Part shown: positions 33,995-46,038 of the stretch, piece after piece
Layout: every line of letters begins with the position of its first letter
Numbering within the stretch: position 1 is the first letter of the stretch
NCBI GenBank assembly: GCA_965112735.1
Contig: OZ218950.1
Location: forward strand, 6,572,001 to 6,636,000
Length of the DNA stretch: 64,000 nt
Direction of reading: 5' to 3'
Source of the DNA: Phaeosaccion multiseriatum
Taxonomy: Eukaryota > Ochrophyta, other classes
Made by a program: the position numbers and the translations under genes
The notes under the pieces: generated by a model
Told to the model about the DNA's origin: nothing
What the model saw: the letters and a program-made list of their open reading frames with translations, nothing else
The model's database searches: none

Positions 33995-34495
33995 TCAATA
34001 CGACGGTCTGTCCCTGCCACCGTTGACACCTGTCGCCTGCGCTGCCATCTGTTGCTCCTGCGATGCCACCTTTGCCGCCTCTCTCCTGAGCTCCTTCACA
34101 ACCGCTGCCAGCGCCTCAGGATTCACGCCAAGTTCGCACAGGCGGACCAAAATCGATAGCTCCTTGGCGCTGAGGCCGGTGTTGAGAATGCCCGAGATCT
34201 CCTGCACAACTGCGTGGGTGGGGTGGGGTGGGATGAAGGGGGAAGAGAAAGAAGGGAGGGAGAATGGGATGTGTGTACGGGGGAGGGGGGGGGGGTTATT
34301 TCTCACTTTTCCTGACGAAGCATGAGCAAGTGGGGTAGCAGGGGGGGGGCTTGTATAGACAACATTCAAACTGTCTGGAGAGGGGATTTGGGGCGGGATT
34401 GTTTCAAAGAACACAGGAGCAGGAGCAGCGGCAGTATGATGCGTTGTTTACTCACCGGCCAGAGTCTCGCGCCCTATTTTAGGATCGGTATTCAT
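33995..34495 (-). CDS. MZT1: MOZART1 (mitotic-spindle organizing protein 1), two exons
   Basis: Exon 1 runs 34495-34456 (13 codons plus one base) and exon 2 runs 34209-33995. The join is in phase and gives about 84 residues. MOZART1 is a small subunit of the gamma-tubulin ring complex that helps recruit it to spindle poles. The core [15 protein letters not shown] and [19 protein letters not shown] matches the family almost throughout. The exon-1 end RETLA adds the expected first helix. The donor is g|gtgagt and the acceptor is acgcag. A Gln/Ala tail ends at RDRPSY. The size equals the usual 70-90 residues. The first exon is only 40 bases, so automated annotation could miss it. Confidence 0.93.
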
Positions 34496-35317
34496 CGTAG
34501 GATATAAGTTGGTGTTTGTTCTGCTTCGTGGAGAGACTTTGTAGACACCTTTAAGTGCCATCTATGGTTTGCCTAAAAGTAATTTTTCACCCCCAACAAA
34601 TAACACCCATCTTCCGTCTTTCCTCCCCCTCCTTACGAAGTTGATACCTTGTACCAACCATAACAACCCTGTAACCCTGTGTCGAATCGATCTCTCGTGC
34701 CGGGCCCTCTGGAGCTCCGTGGCGAGGGAAATCGGGAGGTAGCTAGAGCACGCTTTTACAGTGAAGAGGTGGCTTCTTCCGCGGCAAAACCCAGCGACTA
34801 CAGCTTCAAGTATGCTAAGCCAAGCCAAGAGTGAGATGAACACTAGGGAGTAAAGGCAGCGTATAGCACATGAAAAAAAATCAAGAGGAGTGTATTTTTT
34901 CCCTACTTTTCTGAAACTTCCTTTGTCGCCCCCCCCACTCTGGCGCAACTTTACAGTTGTACTGTCCCCACTAACCACCGTACAAGGCACCCGCATGTGC
35001 ATTGCTTCTCTCCACACATCCAAAGTACCGGTACCCTCTATAACTCTAAGACAAACCCCCTCGCTTCTCCAAATGCTACGAAGTAAAACCACGATAATAG
35101 CTACCCCAACCCGGTGGCGAGAAGGCTCCCAGCGCAGGCACATCTCCATCGTCTCCACTATAACCGCCGCACAATGGCACTCGCATGTCCACTGCTTCGT
35201 CTCCACTGATTCTAAACGCCGACGGCTAAAGTCCAGCCCCCACCCCGCCCCCCCCACCAGCACTTCACCGAAGCTGCTGCTGAGCGCCTCAGCCTCCGAG
35301 AGCGGGATCCAAACCCC
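34496..35317. other. Spacer between MOZART1 and MACPF copy D
   Basis: No gene is seen. Near 35105-35215 lies an inverted, diverged copy of the 168-bp satellite unit (words ggtggcgagaaggctcccagc and gcacaatggcactcgcatg). It sits just downstream of copy D on D's strand, as the satellites do for B and C. A short tandem duplication with ccgagagcggg / ttccaaac words is at 35296-35342. Confidence 0.6.
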
Positions 35318-38300
35318 TTAACCGAGAGCGGGTTCCAAACCTGTCAACCACTCCGGCGCGGCGGACAAGTCCATAGGTAGGGTCTGAAAATCGAAGAACG
35401 TGGCTCTCCTATACAGTATCTTTACTCCCGGCAGCCTCTTTGCCAGAAGTGGCCCCGGTTTTGGGCCTTTGCCCAGTAGTAGCCCGGCAATCACTTGGGG
35501 ATCCGTTAGCACGACACTGTTGCTGCGGTCAAAAAGATCGGCCCCGTGGAAGTTGTACCTCCTCTCTACGGCCACACCCCCGTCATTTGCCGTCTTCACA
35601 CGATCAATCGTGCTCCAGTGTCGCATGACATGCAAGTCGTACCAACCGCAGCAAATCAGGTCGATGCATTGTAGCTTTTTGCATCTCTTGAAAGGATCGT
35701 CCTTCAAGGCCCAGCTCGAGTCCGCGAATTTCGAGTACTCGAACTCCGATTCATAACCGTCAGCTATGTCCGTCTTTTGGGTCTTTGGGTACCCGCCGAG
35801 CTCCCCATAGGGCCTGCCGTCGAGCGCCTTTAGCTCGTCGAGGCTCGGAAGCTTTTCCTTCTCCCATGTCCATCCCCTCAGGTTATGGCTGAGATTGATG
35901 GAGCGCACACTCGGCATGTCGATGCCCTGCATGACGTTCCCCCCGAGGTTGTTGTAGCTAAAATTGACGTCCTCCAAAGCCTTGTGCGTCCACACATCAG
36001 TGTGAATCTCCCCATCGAGCATGTTCTCGCTGAGGTCGAGAACCTTCAAGCGCGGCAGGTTGCGGGGGCTCAGCACATCCCCCGTCAGCCTGTTGCGGCT
36101 GAGGTTCAATACGATGAGGGCCTTAAGCTCGGAAAAGATGCCGCTCTCCTCCAAAGTCCCCCCCAAGCCGAGATCGCTCAGGGCCAAGGTCGTGAGAGTA
36201 GAAAAGTGTCCGGTCTTGATGACCGGCAGCCTCAAAGGATAAAACCCGCCCGCCGCACTTGCGCCACTAGTTAGGCGAATACCCTCAACCCGCTTGTTCC
36301 GGGTGAGGGTGACGCCACGCAACTTTAGAGCACTGAGGTTTTGTGCATCCCGCGTATCCCTCAGCTCAGTCCAGCCCGGGAGTGGGGGGTCCCACTTTGC
36401 CATCTGTAGGGCATCAAACACAGCCTTCAAGGCAGCGTTGTCCATCGCCGTGATCCGTAGACCGGCTTGCAGCTGCAGCTGCTCCATCACGAGCTCTTGC
36501 CCTTGCAATGTCATGTTGGCCTCGAATCGAGCCCAGGACTGTGGCGTCCACTTCAAGCCCCGAAGCAGCGCGTAGATCGCAGGGTTCTCCTCCTCCGGTA
36601 CGAGCGTGACGGCCCCACTCACTTCACCATCCTCACTTGCAAGTCCGTCGCGGATGCGGCCGATGAAGTCAAGCCCAGTTTCTCCCTCGTCAGGTGCAGC
36701 CTGCTGTTGCACTTTGGTGGCCTTGGCGGCGTCAACAAAGACCTTCGCCGCCGATTGCGCGATGTTCGACAGCTCCACCAAGCTGTCGACTTCCTCAATG
36801 GGTACATTGGCGCCCAACGTCACGAGTTGCAGCAAGCTCGCTTGAAGGTCGTTGTTCTTCGCTCGACGTGGAGCGTTGTGGCTGATCACGGCTCGAAGGG
36901 CCAAGGGCACGGTGCTCGGCTGATCAAGCAAGTACGTCCAGTCCCTTGCCCTTGATTCACGGGCGACTTGAATCCAATTGATGGACTGCTCATCGACGTT
37001 GTGTTCGTGGAGGTCTGGGGACACGGCAAGGCAGGAAGGAAGGAAGGAAGGGAGGGAGGGAGGGAGGGAGGAGCGAGGGAAAGAGGGAGACAGGAGATAG
37101 GAGGCCGTGGCAACCAGGGAGGGAGTTAGGAAGATTACAGGAGAGTATAGCGAGGGAGAGAGAGAACATATCGCCCAATCCAATCCAACCCCCCCTGCCC
37201 CCGACCACACCCACCCACACACACACACATGCGCGCGCGCACACACGCGCGCGCACACACACACACACAAATGAAAAGTTCTTTTGTACGTAAGTTCTCT
37301 CGCACCTTTTCGAAGGAGATCGTCGATGGTGATGAGGGCGGAAAGGGGCCCTCTATCGATGATGGCCCAGCTCGAGTTGTCTGCGAACAAAGATGATGCG
37401 AAGGTCGTTGCCGTCGCTGCGTTTGGCCCGAGGGACTGTGTTCAGAGTACAGGGGCAGCAGCGGAGCATCGGAATAGCTGGAGGTTAGAGCAACAAGGCT
37501 TGACGCGACACACGAGTAAACACTTCGAGCCAAGAAGAAAAACTTCCATGTCGAAAGCGGAGGAAAATCAGCCCCCCCCTGGCCGTCGCCACCCCCCTCC
37601 ACACCAACTTACTCGAACGTAGCTGGTGTACACGGCTTGCGTTTTCTCCTCTTTTCCCTCCTCGTTTTCGGCGGACTCAGAGAAGTCGGCACTGCCACTG
37701 CTCGTGGCGTTGCTCATGCTGGCAGACGCCGAACCAGTCACGCCCATGTAGCTTCCCGAGGCAGATACGCTCGATTCAGTTGCCTTGCTCTTGCTCTCTT
37801 TGCTTGCTTCGGTAGCAGGCCTCATGAGCGCCATAGTTTTAACCTTTACTTCGTTAGAGGGGCGCGGGCAGGGGGCAGGCGAGGGGAGTGCGAATGAGGT
37901 GGGAGGAAGGGCAAAGCGAGTGCAGTGGACGGGGAAGTAGCAGCCGCGACGAGAGCGATGGCAGAGCCCACAGCCTAACTCACCTCCTCCTGCGTCTGTG
38001 TAGTGACGGTATGAAAGAAGACCCCCCCCCATCAAGTGCGTGCCGAAGCTGTGCGTTGTTGGGAAGGTCGATAAAGTGGGGGGTGAAGGAGAAAGTGGGG
38101 AGAGAGAGAGAGAGAGAGAGCAATGTAAGAAAGAGTAGAGATGAAAGAAGCAAAGGGAGAGGAGGAGAGAGAGACAAGAAAGCTCCGTGGCTGGGACTGG
38201 CGCTGAGGAACACCCGTAGATATGCGCTTTCCCTGGCGGCCCCTCCTTCTTGCTAAGCGTGTTCTGCAGTGCTTGCGGCCTGCCTCACCTCACGTGGGAG

Positions 38301-38978
38301 CCGAAGGTGTCCAAGAAGCTCCTGGCCTCGCGTAGCGAACCGACCCTGTTGGCTACTTCAATCACCTCGTCGGTCACTCTCATTTCGTTGAGGGGGATAC
38401 GGAAGGACTTCATGGGGCAGACAATGTACTCCACAATGGTGGCCGTGGAGGTCTTGGATTGGCTGCTGCTCGTCTTGTTGGATTCGGTCGAGGTAGACTT
38501 CTCTGAGTCCGTACTGTTGGTTTCGCTGTGACTGGCGCTGACCTTGGCACCCCACCCTGACACGCTGGCACTTCCTCCCACAGAGGAGACGGTGGACTCT
38601 GCTACCGTCATGCCCGAAGTTTTCGTCGAGTTGTGGAAGGAGGACACCATTTCCTGGGAAGTTGCCTTGTACACCCGGGCCTCAAAGGGGATGTTGGGGC
38701 CTCGTCTGCGAGCAGAGAGAGCGTCCATCACGCGAAAGAATAGGGGTCAACGAAGGAAGAGGAGGGGGGGCAGGGGGCGCCTTGACGGCTACGAGAAGAA
38801 GACCAGAGCTTGCGCTGGCTGAATGCAACCAAAGCGGCAAGCAGAAGGGCGGGTAACAGTGCTCAACGAAGTCACTTACAAGTCAACGTGCACAGGGGTC
38901 TTGAGCACGGGGGCCAGCGGAACCCTCGACAGCTCCTCGACATTCGGAAAGAAGTTAACTCCTGTTGTTAGCAAGCGT

Positions 38979-39010
<32 letters not shown>

Positions 39011-39628
39011 GAGCAGCATATGCAGTGAGTACTTACATCTTTCGGAAATCAAAGATAAAAACAATAACGAACATTGGACAAGGAGTAGGCAAAGGCTCAC
39101 TCTCAAAGCACAGGGAGTGGATAGGAAGGAGGACTGCAAATGAGTTGGAAGAAATGTACGTAAGGAAGTTGAAGGAGCGGGAGAGAGTCCCCAAAGAGAA
39201 TCCCCCAAACCGGGCTCTCACCATACAAGGCTGCCCCTCCCGAGCAAGAGGCGACAAGCTGTTCATCGGTGGAATACGAATAGGTGGTGGACGTGTCTAT
39301 TTCACCGAGGATGCCCGTCTGTGCCTCAGCGGTGGCGAGCAGCGACTCGGAGCTGCTCAGCTTTCCTTCCCAGCCGTTGGAGGCCGCCAACTGCAACAGT
39401 TTTTCCAAACAACGAGGGTAGGTAAGCACTTTCTTCACACACAGAGAAGAAAGAGGGGCGGCCGGTCCACAGCCAGCGCTGTCTCTTGCAGTCCCCTTGA
39501 GAGAGCAAGGAAAACGGAGAGGCGAACTCGCAATAATTCCTCTCCGCCCAGCCGCCCCCCACAAAAGCAAATCTTGCAGCGCCAGCGTTGACGTCGAAGC
39601 AAGCAGCAGAAGCAGTCCTCTCAGCAGT

Positions 39629-39662
<34 letters not shown>

Positions 39663-40131
39663 CAACCCCCCCGACGCCGCCCCTCTACCCGAGAAAAACA
39701 ACAAACTTGCTCACTCACCCTCGCTTTGACCGCCTCAAGTCGGCTCCTCAGCTTCTCTTCACCGCCGTCGAGTGTGCCGTTGACGTCGACCTTGGCCAGC
39801 AAGTCTTCCGTGTCCTGCAGAGACTGCTTCAGTCGACCCCGCTCCTCCTCGATGAGCTCGCTGTTGCGCAGCTGGGCGGCCACCTCTCTCTCGCGCGCCT
39901 TCTCTCTCTTGCGCGCCTGCTCTTCTTCGTCTCGGTGGGCGGTGTTGCTCTTCATGGCTTGAATCTTATACGACATTACCCGCGTGTCGCCTTTTTGGTT
40001 CTGAGGGAAGGTAGCAGGCAGGCCGGAAGGGAAGAGAGGGGCGTGTCTTAGAAGCCGCAGCAGCCTCTGAACTTTGAAGCACATGGAGTGGAACCTGCGC
40101 GCAGGCTCTGCCTCTCTTTTGATGTTTTCAT

Positions 40132-40194
<63 letters not shown>

Positions 40195-41342
40195 GCAAAA
40201 CTGTCCATCGAACAAGAGCAGGGCACCACGAGAAATGAAGTGCGGGGGTAAAACAGAACCGCCGCGCACTACCGCTCACTCACCAAGGCCAGCCCTTCCA
40301 CATCATCCTCACTGAGCTTTGAGGCGGTTCGAATTCCCTTGTCTTCAACAGCCTGCGCGACCCCCAGCCCTACCCCGAACTCCATCGCCTCCTTGCGAAT
40401 GGGGGGGGCGTTGGGGGCGTTGGCGAAGAAGGTCTGGAGGGTGTGCAGCTCGGTGCTGGTGATGGGACGCTGCTGGTCCTGGGGCGATCCTGGACGTGTG
40501 GTGGTGGTGGCGTTGGCCCTGGGCCTGGTGCTGAGGGGGGGCTCGTCGTTTCCTGCTGCGGGATCCAGGGCGAACGAAGTGCTGAGTTTGTCGTCGGCCT
40601 GCTGGAGCAGTGGCAGAGGCAACAAGTCCAACGATAAGAAATACGGAGGGTCGGGTAGGGTGGGGATCAGAACTAATCATCGCATCGGGATAGGGAGCGA
40701 AGAAGAACAGGCACAGCTTTACTACCTACCTACCTATGTCAAGCAGCTCCACACACTCACCGGTAGTGGGGCGGGGCCCGCCGTTGTTCCGTCTCCGTCC
40801 AAGTCAAAGACTGCCTCGATCTCCGGCCAGCGGCTGTTTCCCAGCGCCGCCAAAGTCTTGTACTTGAGTGCTACATTGCGGGCCCAGCGTCTGTCCTTGG
40901 GGTCAATTCCTTTCGCCAAGAACAGACCCCAGAGCTCAAGCTCCCGCAGCAAAAGGCGGAGCAGCATGGGCTGCTGGACTTGCTCACCGCCTTTACGTCG
41001 GTCCGCGTCTTCAACGAGCGCGGTGGCCAAGACATTGATGTCCTTCAGCGATGCCGCGATGAGGCGTACGCTCACCTCCCCCCAGTCCTGGGCCATGCGC
41101 TCCTCGTTGACGAAAGCTGTGATGTCCGGCGGAAGTAGCTTGTGGCACTGTGGCGGCAGGGCATCTCTCACCGCGCCTTCATCTTCAGCGGAGAGTGGCT
41201 CCAAACCACTGATCTCTTCGCCGTCATACACCACTTTGTACCATTTCTTTGCGAGAGCCTGAATTTCTCCCACCTTGCCTTCCGCCTTGTTGATCACATC
41301 TCCGGGACCGTCCAGCTTCGACGTCCCAAACCTTCCCGCCAT
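35318..41342 (-). CDS. MACPF-LRR protein, copy D, with a different C-terminus and a probable frameshift
   Basis: Ten exons: 41342-40761, 40598-40284, 40000-39719, 39390-39222, 38961-38880, 38705-38289, 38048-37984, 37843-37613, 37435-37306 and 37014-35318. One extra intron splits the first exon of B/C. The N-terminal domain, coiled coil, MACPF core (FGSH..FGTH), linker, LRR cap and LRRs are conserved. The exon at 38048 is 65 nt instead of 64: its coding G run is 9 where B and C have 8, which breaks the frame inside the MACPF signature. This may be a real lesion, slippage or a sequence error. The last part lacks the beta-trefoil. About 180 residues after the LRRs are unrelated, Cys-containing (CIDLICCGWYDLHVMRHW) and unrecognised. 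Since everything downstream remains open, recent or incorrect loss is likely. Confidence 0.75.
40134..40192. repeat. (CA)n repeat in an intron of copy D
   Basis: A pure CA tract of about 27 units lies in the intron between exons 40598-40284 and 40000-39719. Copy B has a GT tract on its own coding strand in the same intron (8197-8220), so the repeat predates the split of the copies. Confidence 0.9.
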
Positions 41343-42446
41343 CTCACCCCCCCGTGGCGGCCCTGCGCTGTATGAGTGTCTTCCGCAGGTAGGTGCGGGT
41401 CTGGACAATTGCGCAATTCACACGAATTGCGCAATTTCGTGTCGGAAGATCCTGCTGCGCGCCTCCTTCTTCAACGCCAACCCTTTGTTGTCGGTCAAAG
41501 TGATGCAGATGCTCTGCTGGTGCTATGCAGATGCTCTGTTGCTGCTGCTGCTGCTGCTGCTTCTGCTGCTCTGCTGCTCTGTGTTGTTGTTGTGTACCGG
41601 TCCAAGTGCTGCTTTCTGGATACACCTTGGCTAACTCCTCTAAAAAGAGTTGGGTTTGCGGGTTTGTTCCGTCGATACCCCTTCGCCTAACTGATCGATC
41701 GCCAACTTCAACAAGGGGGGGACCCCTTTAATTGGCAAACAGTAGCCCCCTTTCGGGCTTCTGGTTGCCGCAGGCCAGCGCGGGCTTTGGCCCCAGGCGG
41801 TCTGGGCTTCAGGCCACTCAGGGGGGGGCGGTAGATCGGGGTAGATTATGCAGGCTTCTGGCCGCAGGCCAGCCCCGGGCTTCTTGCTTTCGGCCGCAGG
41901 CCGCCTCAGGCTTCTGCTTATCGGGGGGGGGTCAGAGAAGCCCTGCCTGGAGCCGAGGCTATGGTGCCCCTTCTCTTCTCACGCCACGATGCAAGAAACG
42001 AAAATGGCCTCTCACGGCTCGACAGCCCTCCAGCTCCCACTCCGAGGCGAGAAGGCTCCCAGCAGCAAGGGCACGGCTCCATCGTCCCCATCCCCATGAC
42101 TGCCGTAGCTACTGGCAGGCAAAGTCTCCGCTTTCCACCTTCATTATTAAACTCCTGACCAAGACGACTGCGCGCTTCTTGGGAGCGCACGGCCTGAGCT
42201 CAATTCCACATTCCACTCAACTTGTTCCACTCGGGGCTCCAGACGGGACGAAGGCCTACAACTGAAACTGAAACGGTCTGCGGCAGGAGGAGCCTGCTGC
42301 AGCACCAAGAGCCAGAGCGGCCCTCAAGGCTCATGTCTAGCCCAGGTGGGGCCGTGTGGCGGGTGTTTCTACTGCTTTGCTGCTCTCTTCTTGGGGCGAA
42401 AGAGTCAGAGAGCAACATCCGGCTGACGGGCGAGGGTAGTCCAGCA
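41343..42446. other. Upstream region of copy D, with paired dyads and the dispersed repeat
   Basis: Two copies of the palindrome aattgcgcaatt lie at 41407-41418 and 41425-41436, 65 bp and more upstream of ATG 41342. A CTG tract is at 41536-41572. Bases 41720-41945 carry gcttctgg/gcaggcc words and are the inverted partner of 6140-6370. Near 42030-42090 is a diverged fragment of the 168-bp satellite (ggcgagaaggctcccagc). The rest to 42446 shows no supported gene. Confidence 0.6.
41720..41945. repeat. Dispersed repeat (right copy, inverted relative to 6140-6370)
   Basis: Internally repetitive GC-rich DNA in which gggcttctgg, gcaggcc and cggggggg words recur. It matches the reverse complement of the segment that truncates pseudogene A. 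It lies upstream of copy D, so the pair brackets most of the MACPF locus in opposite orientation. Confidence 0.55.
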
Positions 42447-45400
42447 TTACAATCTCACGCCCTTGCTGACTCTCGCCTCCCCCCCCCCGTTGACAGACAT
42501 TCTCAACTTCGTCTCCTGGCCAGCTCCAGCACCACCACCAGCCGCAGCAGCCGCAGCAGTCGGTGCCGTGCCGTTGAAGCCTCCGTGCTGGTGCTGCGGG
42601 CCCTCGGCCGCGAACCTCAAATTCACTCCCTTCGGAATTGGCGCCGCTCTGTGCTGTGCTTCGGGAGGAGGCTTCTTCCTCTTCCTGCTGCTACCGCCAG
42701 ACCTTCCCCGTCCTCCTCCTCCTCCTGCTGCTGCCGCAGCAGCTGCTGCTGCCCCTCCTCCTCCGTTGCTGAGGGGAGGGCCCAGTGTTGCGGCGAAGGG
42801 GAATTCGTCGGCTGCGAACAAAAGCACACCAACACACACCACCAGCAGCAACAGTAGCAGGGCGAGAGAGAAAGGGAGAGAGAGAAACCTTTCAGAACAC
42901 ACCAAGCCTCTCTCTCTCTCTCTCTCCGTATTCGACTTTTCCTTTTCTACTCCCAACTCCCTCCCCCCTATAACCAAGAGCGCCCCCCCCCCCGCCTCTG
43001 TCAACAAAACAAAATTCTTCCCCTTTATTCACTCACTCACCGAAGAAAGGATGCAAAACGGCCTCCTGCGGCGTTAGTCTCTCTGCCGGGTCTGCTTTAA
43101 GCAAACCCTCCAGCAGGGAAACGAGCAGCGGGTGGCGCTGTATACTGTTTCGCAGCTGGGCTTCCGCCTCCTCCTCCTCCTCCTCCTCCTGCCCTTGAGC
43201 CTCCTCCTCCCCTTCCCCCTCCTCTTGTGCGTGGTGCTCTTGCTTCGCGGCGGCCTCGTTCCAACCACCACCAACAGCAGAAGCACCCACACCCCCGCCA
43301 CCCCCCTCCTGCCCCACAGAATCGCTGTCCCCACTCGCCCCTCCCCGGTCCTGCGGGGGCGTCCATCTGAGCAAGCGATAGAGGTTGCTGCAGAAGGCCA
43401 CGTGTGCCTCGTAGGGCGTCGTCTCACCACCCGACACGAACGACGATGCCGCCGCCACCTCATTTGCAGCACCACCGCCCCCCTCGCCACCGTCCCCACC
43501 GCCGCTGAAGTCGCACCCGCCACCCATCTCCCCAACGCCGTCCTGCGCGTGCTGCTCAGGCGCGAAGGCCGCGCCTTGCTGCTGTTGGTGGTGGTGGTGC
43601 TGGTGTTGCTGCTGCTGCTGATGATGATGATGGTGTTCCTTATAGTAGTGCTGGCCGGGTGCGAGTGAGGGCGAAGCAAACCTTCCACCGCTGTTCCCAT
43701 GGTGACCTCCTCCGCTATCGATGGCTCTACCTCCCGACAAATCCCTGTCCAGATGAAGGCCTAGGCCTCCTCCTCCACTGGCCGTGCCACCCGAACCCCT
43801 TCTCAGGCGCTGGCGGCTCACTCGGGCACAGTGCCGGGCGCAGTCACCTCCGCACGCCGCAGCCTCGAGGGAGGAGGAGAAGCTGCCCATCGGCTGGCCA
43901 ACACCCACCGGCCCTGCAGGGAAGGTGGAGACGGGACGGGGCCAGAGAGAGAGGGGGGACGGAGGGGGGGTGGAGGAGAAGGGAGGGAAGGGAGGGAGGT
44001 GGGAGGGTTCCGGGGGGGCGGTCGACGTGTTCAACAAAGATGTCTTACGTAAGACTTTCGAGAGACGCTGTTGAAGCAGTGAAGGGTACCGGGCCTTCCA
44101 TCCATCCATCCTCCAGCATGTGAGCGAGTGAGTGAGTGAGTGAGTGAGCAGTGAGGTTGCCCTCCCTCTGTACTCGCCCGACGTGCATTTGCCTGGTCTA
44201 TGAATGAGAGCAAGTGCAGACAGGAGCTTGCGTGGAGCCAGCAGCGTTAAGGATGAAGGCACTTACCCAGAAGTGCTGGAGCTCCGGCGTCTGCCGCCGC
44301 TTCTCGTTCTCTCATCCAGCAACACGAGCAGCAGCCGTATGTCGTGGCGACCGAGCGTGACCCTGCGCCCCCCACCCCTCCTCCTCCTCCTCCTCCTCCT
44401 CCTCCGCCTCCGCCTCCTCCCGCATGCCCCACCTTATCGTCTGTGCTGTACAGTTGAGAAAAGAAGCGCCCTTTACGAAAGCTGAGACAGGAGAGGAGGA
44501 GGAGCCGACAGGGAGTGGGGGAGGAGCTGAGCGTGAGTGAGGAAGAGAGCGAGGGGCACATACAGGGGGTGTCGGCTCTGGTCTAGCCCCGGCCCAAGCA
44601 TGAGAAAGGTTCGATGGCTCCCCTGACTCCACGCCTGGCCTCCTCTGCCCTTCCCAAGCCAGCGACACAGCAACCCAGTCAGTCGGTCAGTCAGTCAGTC
44701 AGTCAGTCAGTCAGTCCACCGTTGCCGCTTCGTATCGATATTTGGGTAAAGTGTATCAAATGGAAGCTCAAACCCAAGCGCACCTCTTGGCCGGTAGGGG
44801 ACCGAAGGCGCATTGCACTTGACTCAACATGGCCGTGCGTGTCTCAGCCGTGTGGAAGAGAGGCCTCCCGATGAAGAGCTCCACCAAAAGCACTCCGACA
44901 GACCACACGTCAATGGCGTAGCCAAAGGGACACCCTTGGAGGGGAGAAGGGGTGGGAATCGATGTCTACATTAGATGAATCGACGTCGACTAAAGATGTA
45001 TCGACATCGGCCGGTGAGGGTGAGGATGAGGGTGAGGGTGAAGGCAAGGCGTGGGAGAGAAGGTGTCCTTTGCTGAGTTGGGTATCACAGACTCTCTTCC
45101 CCACCGCCCCCCTCTTTCAAGCGCTTGCTCACCTGCCAAGACCTCAGGTGCTCGGTAAGCAAGAGTCTGAATCTCAAAGTCATCCAAGTACAGGGCAATC
45201 TGAGCGAGCGACGAGGGAGGGAGGAAGAGGAAGAGGGAGGAGGGAGAGAGGGAGAACAGACAGACAGAGAGAGGGGGGGAGAGAGGTGGAAAAAGAGTCA
45301 GAGAGAGGGAGAGCGCCAGACAGAGGGAGGGAGCCACACACACGCACACAGAGGATGGGGAGGACCTAACTGAGCAATACCCCTAGAGGTTCTCAGCTCG

Positions 45401-45999
45401 TTTAGGTCCAACATTGGGTCAAATCCTCAGCTGCAGACAAGGGGCCGCCCACATTCGTTGCCCTCTAGTCTCTAGTGGTGGGTATACGCCGCGATCACAG
45501 ACCCAAACAAACATCCGTTACAAGCCTCCTGCTTCCCCTGCTGGGTCCTTCTCTCCCCCCTCCCTCCGACAGTCATCCGCATGCCCCCCCCCCCCCCCTC
45601 CCACCGCCTCTCCTCGTGTTGGTTCTTCACCTCGCTGCTATGAACGGCGTTGCCGAAGTCGCAGAGCGCCACTTTGAGCCTCGGGGCAGGCTGAAAAATG
45701 CCCTCCATCAGCTCCGATATTGAGCCTTCAGTAAGACAGTGAGGCAGGAAGGAGTGAGACAGGGAGGCAGGCAGAGATGAGATCAGGAAAGGGAGGGGAG
45801 CAACGAATAAGCGCGCCTGTGTGTAGTCAGGACAGTGATGAGACCTTCTCGCCATCACTAAACAAGTGTAAGGAATCTGGGACCCTCCGCTCCCCTCTGT
45901 TCTGTCCCTTTCGTGCCTGCCTCACCCACCCACACACCCACCAACCAACCCACCTCTGCGAACCCCACCCTCTGCGCCCACGCCGCCCCTCTCCTCCTC

Positions 46000-46038
<39 letters not shown>

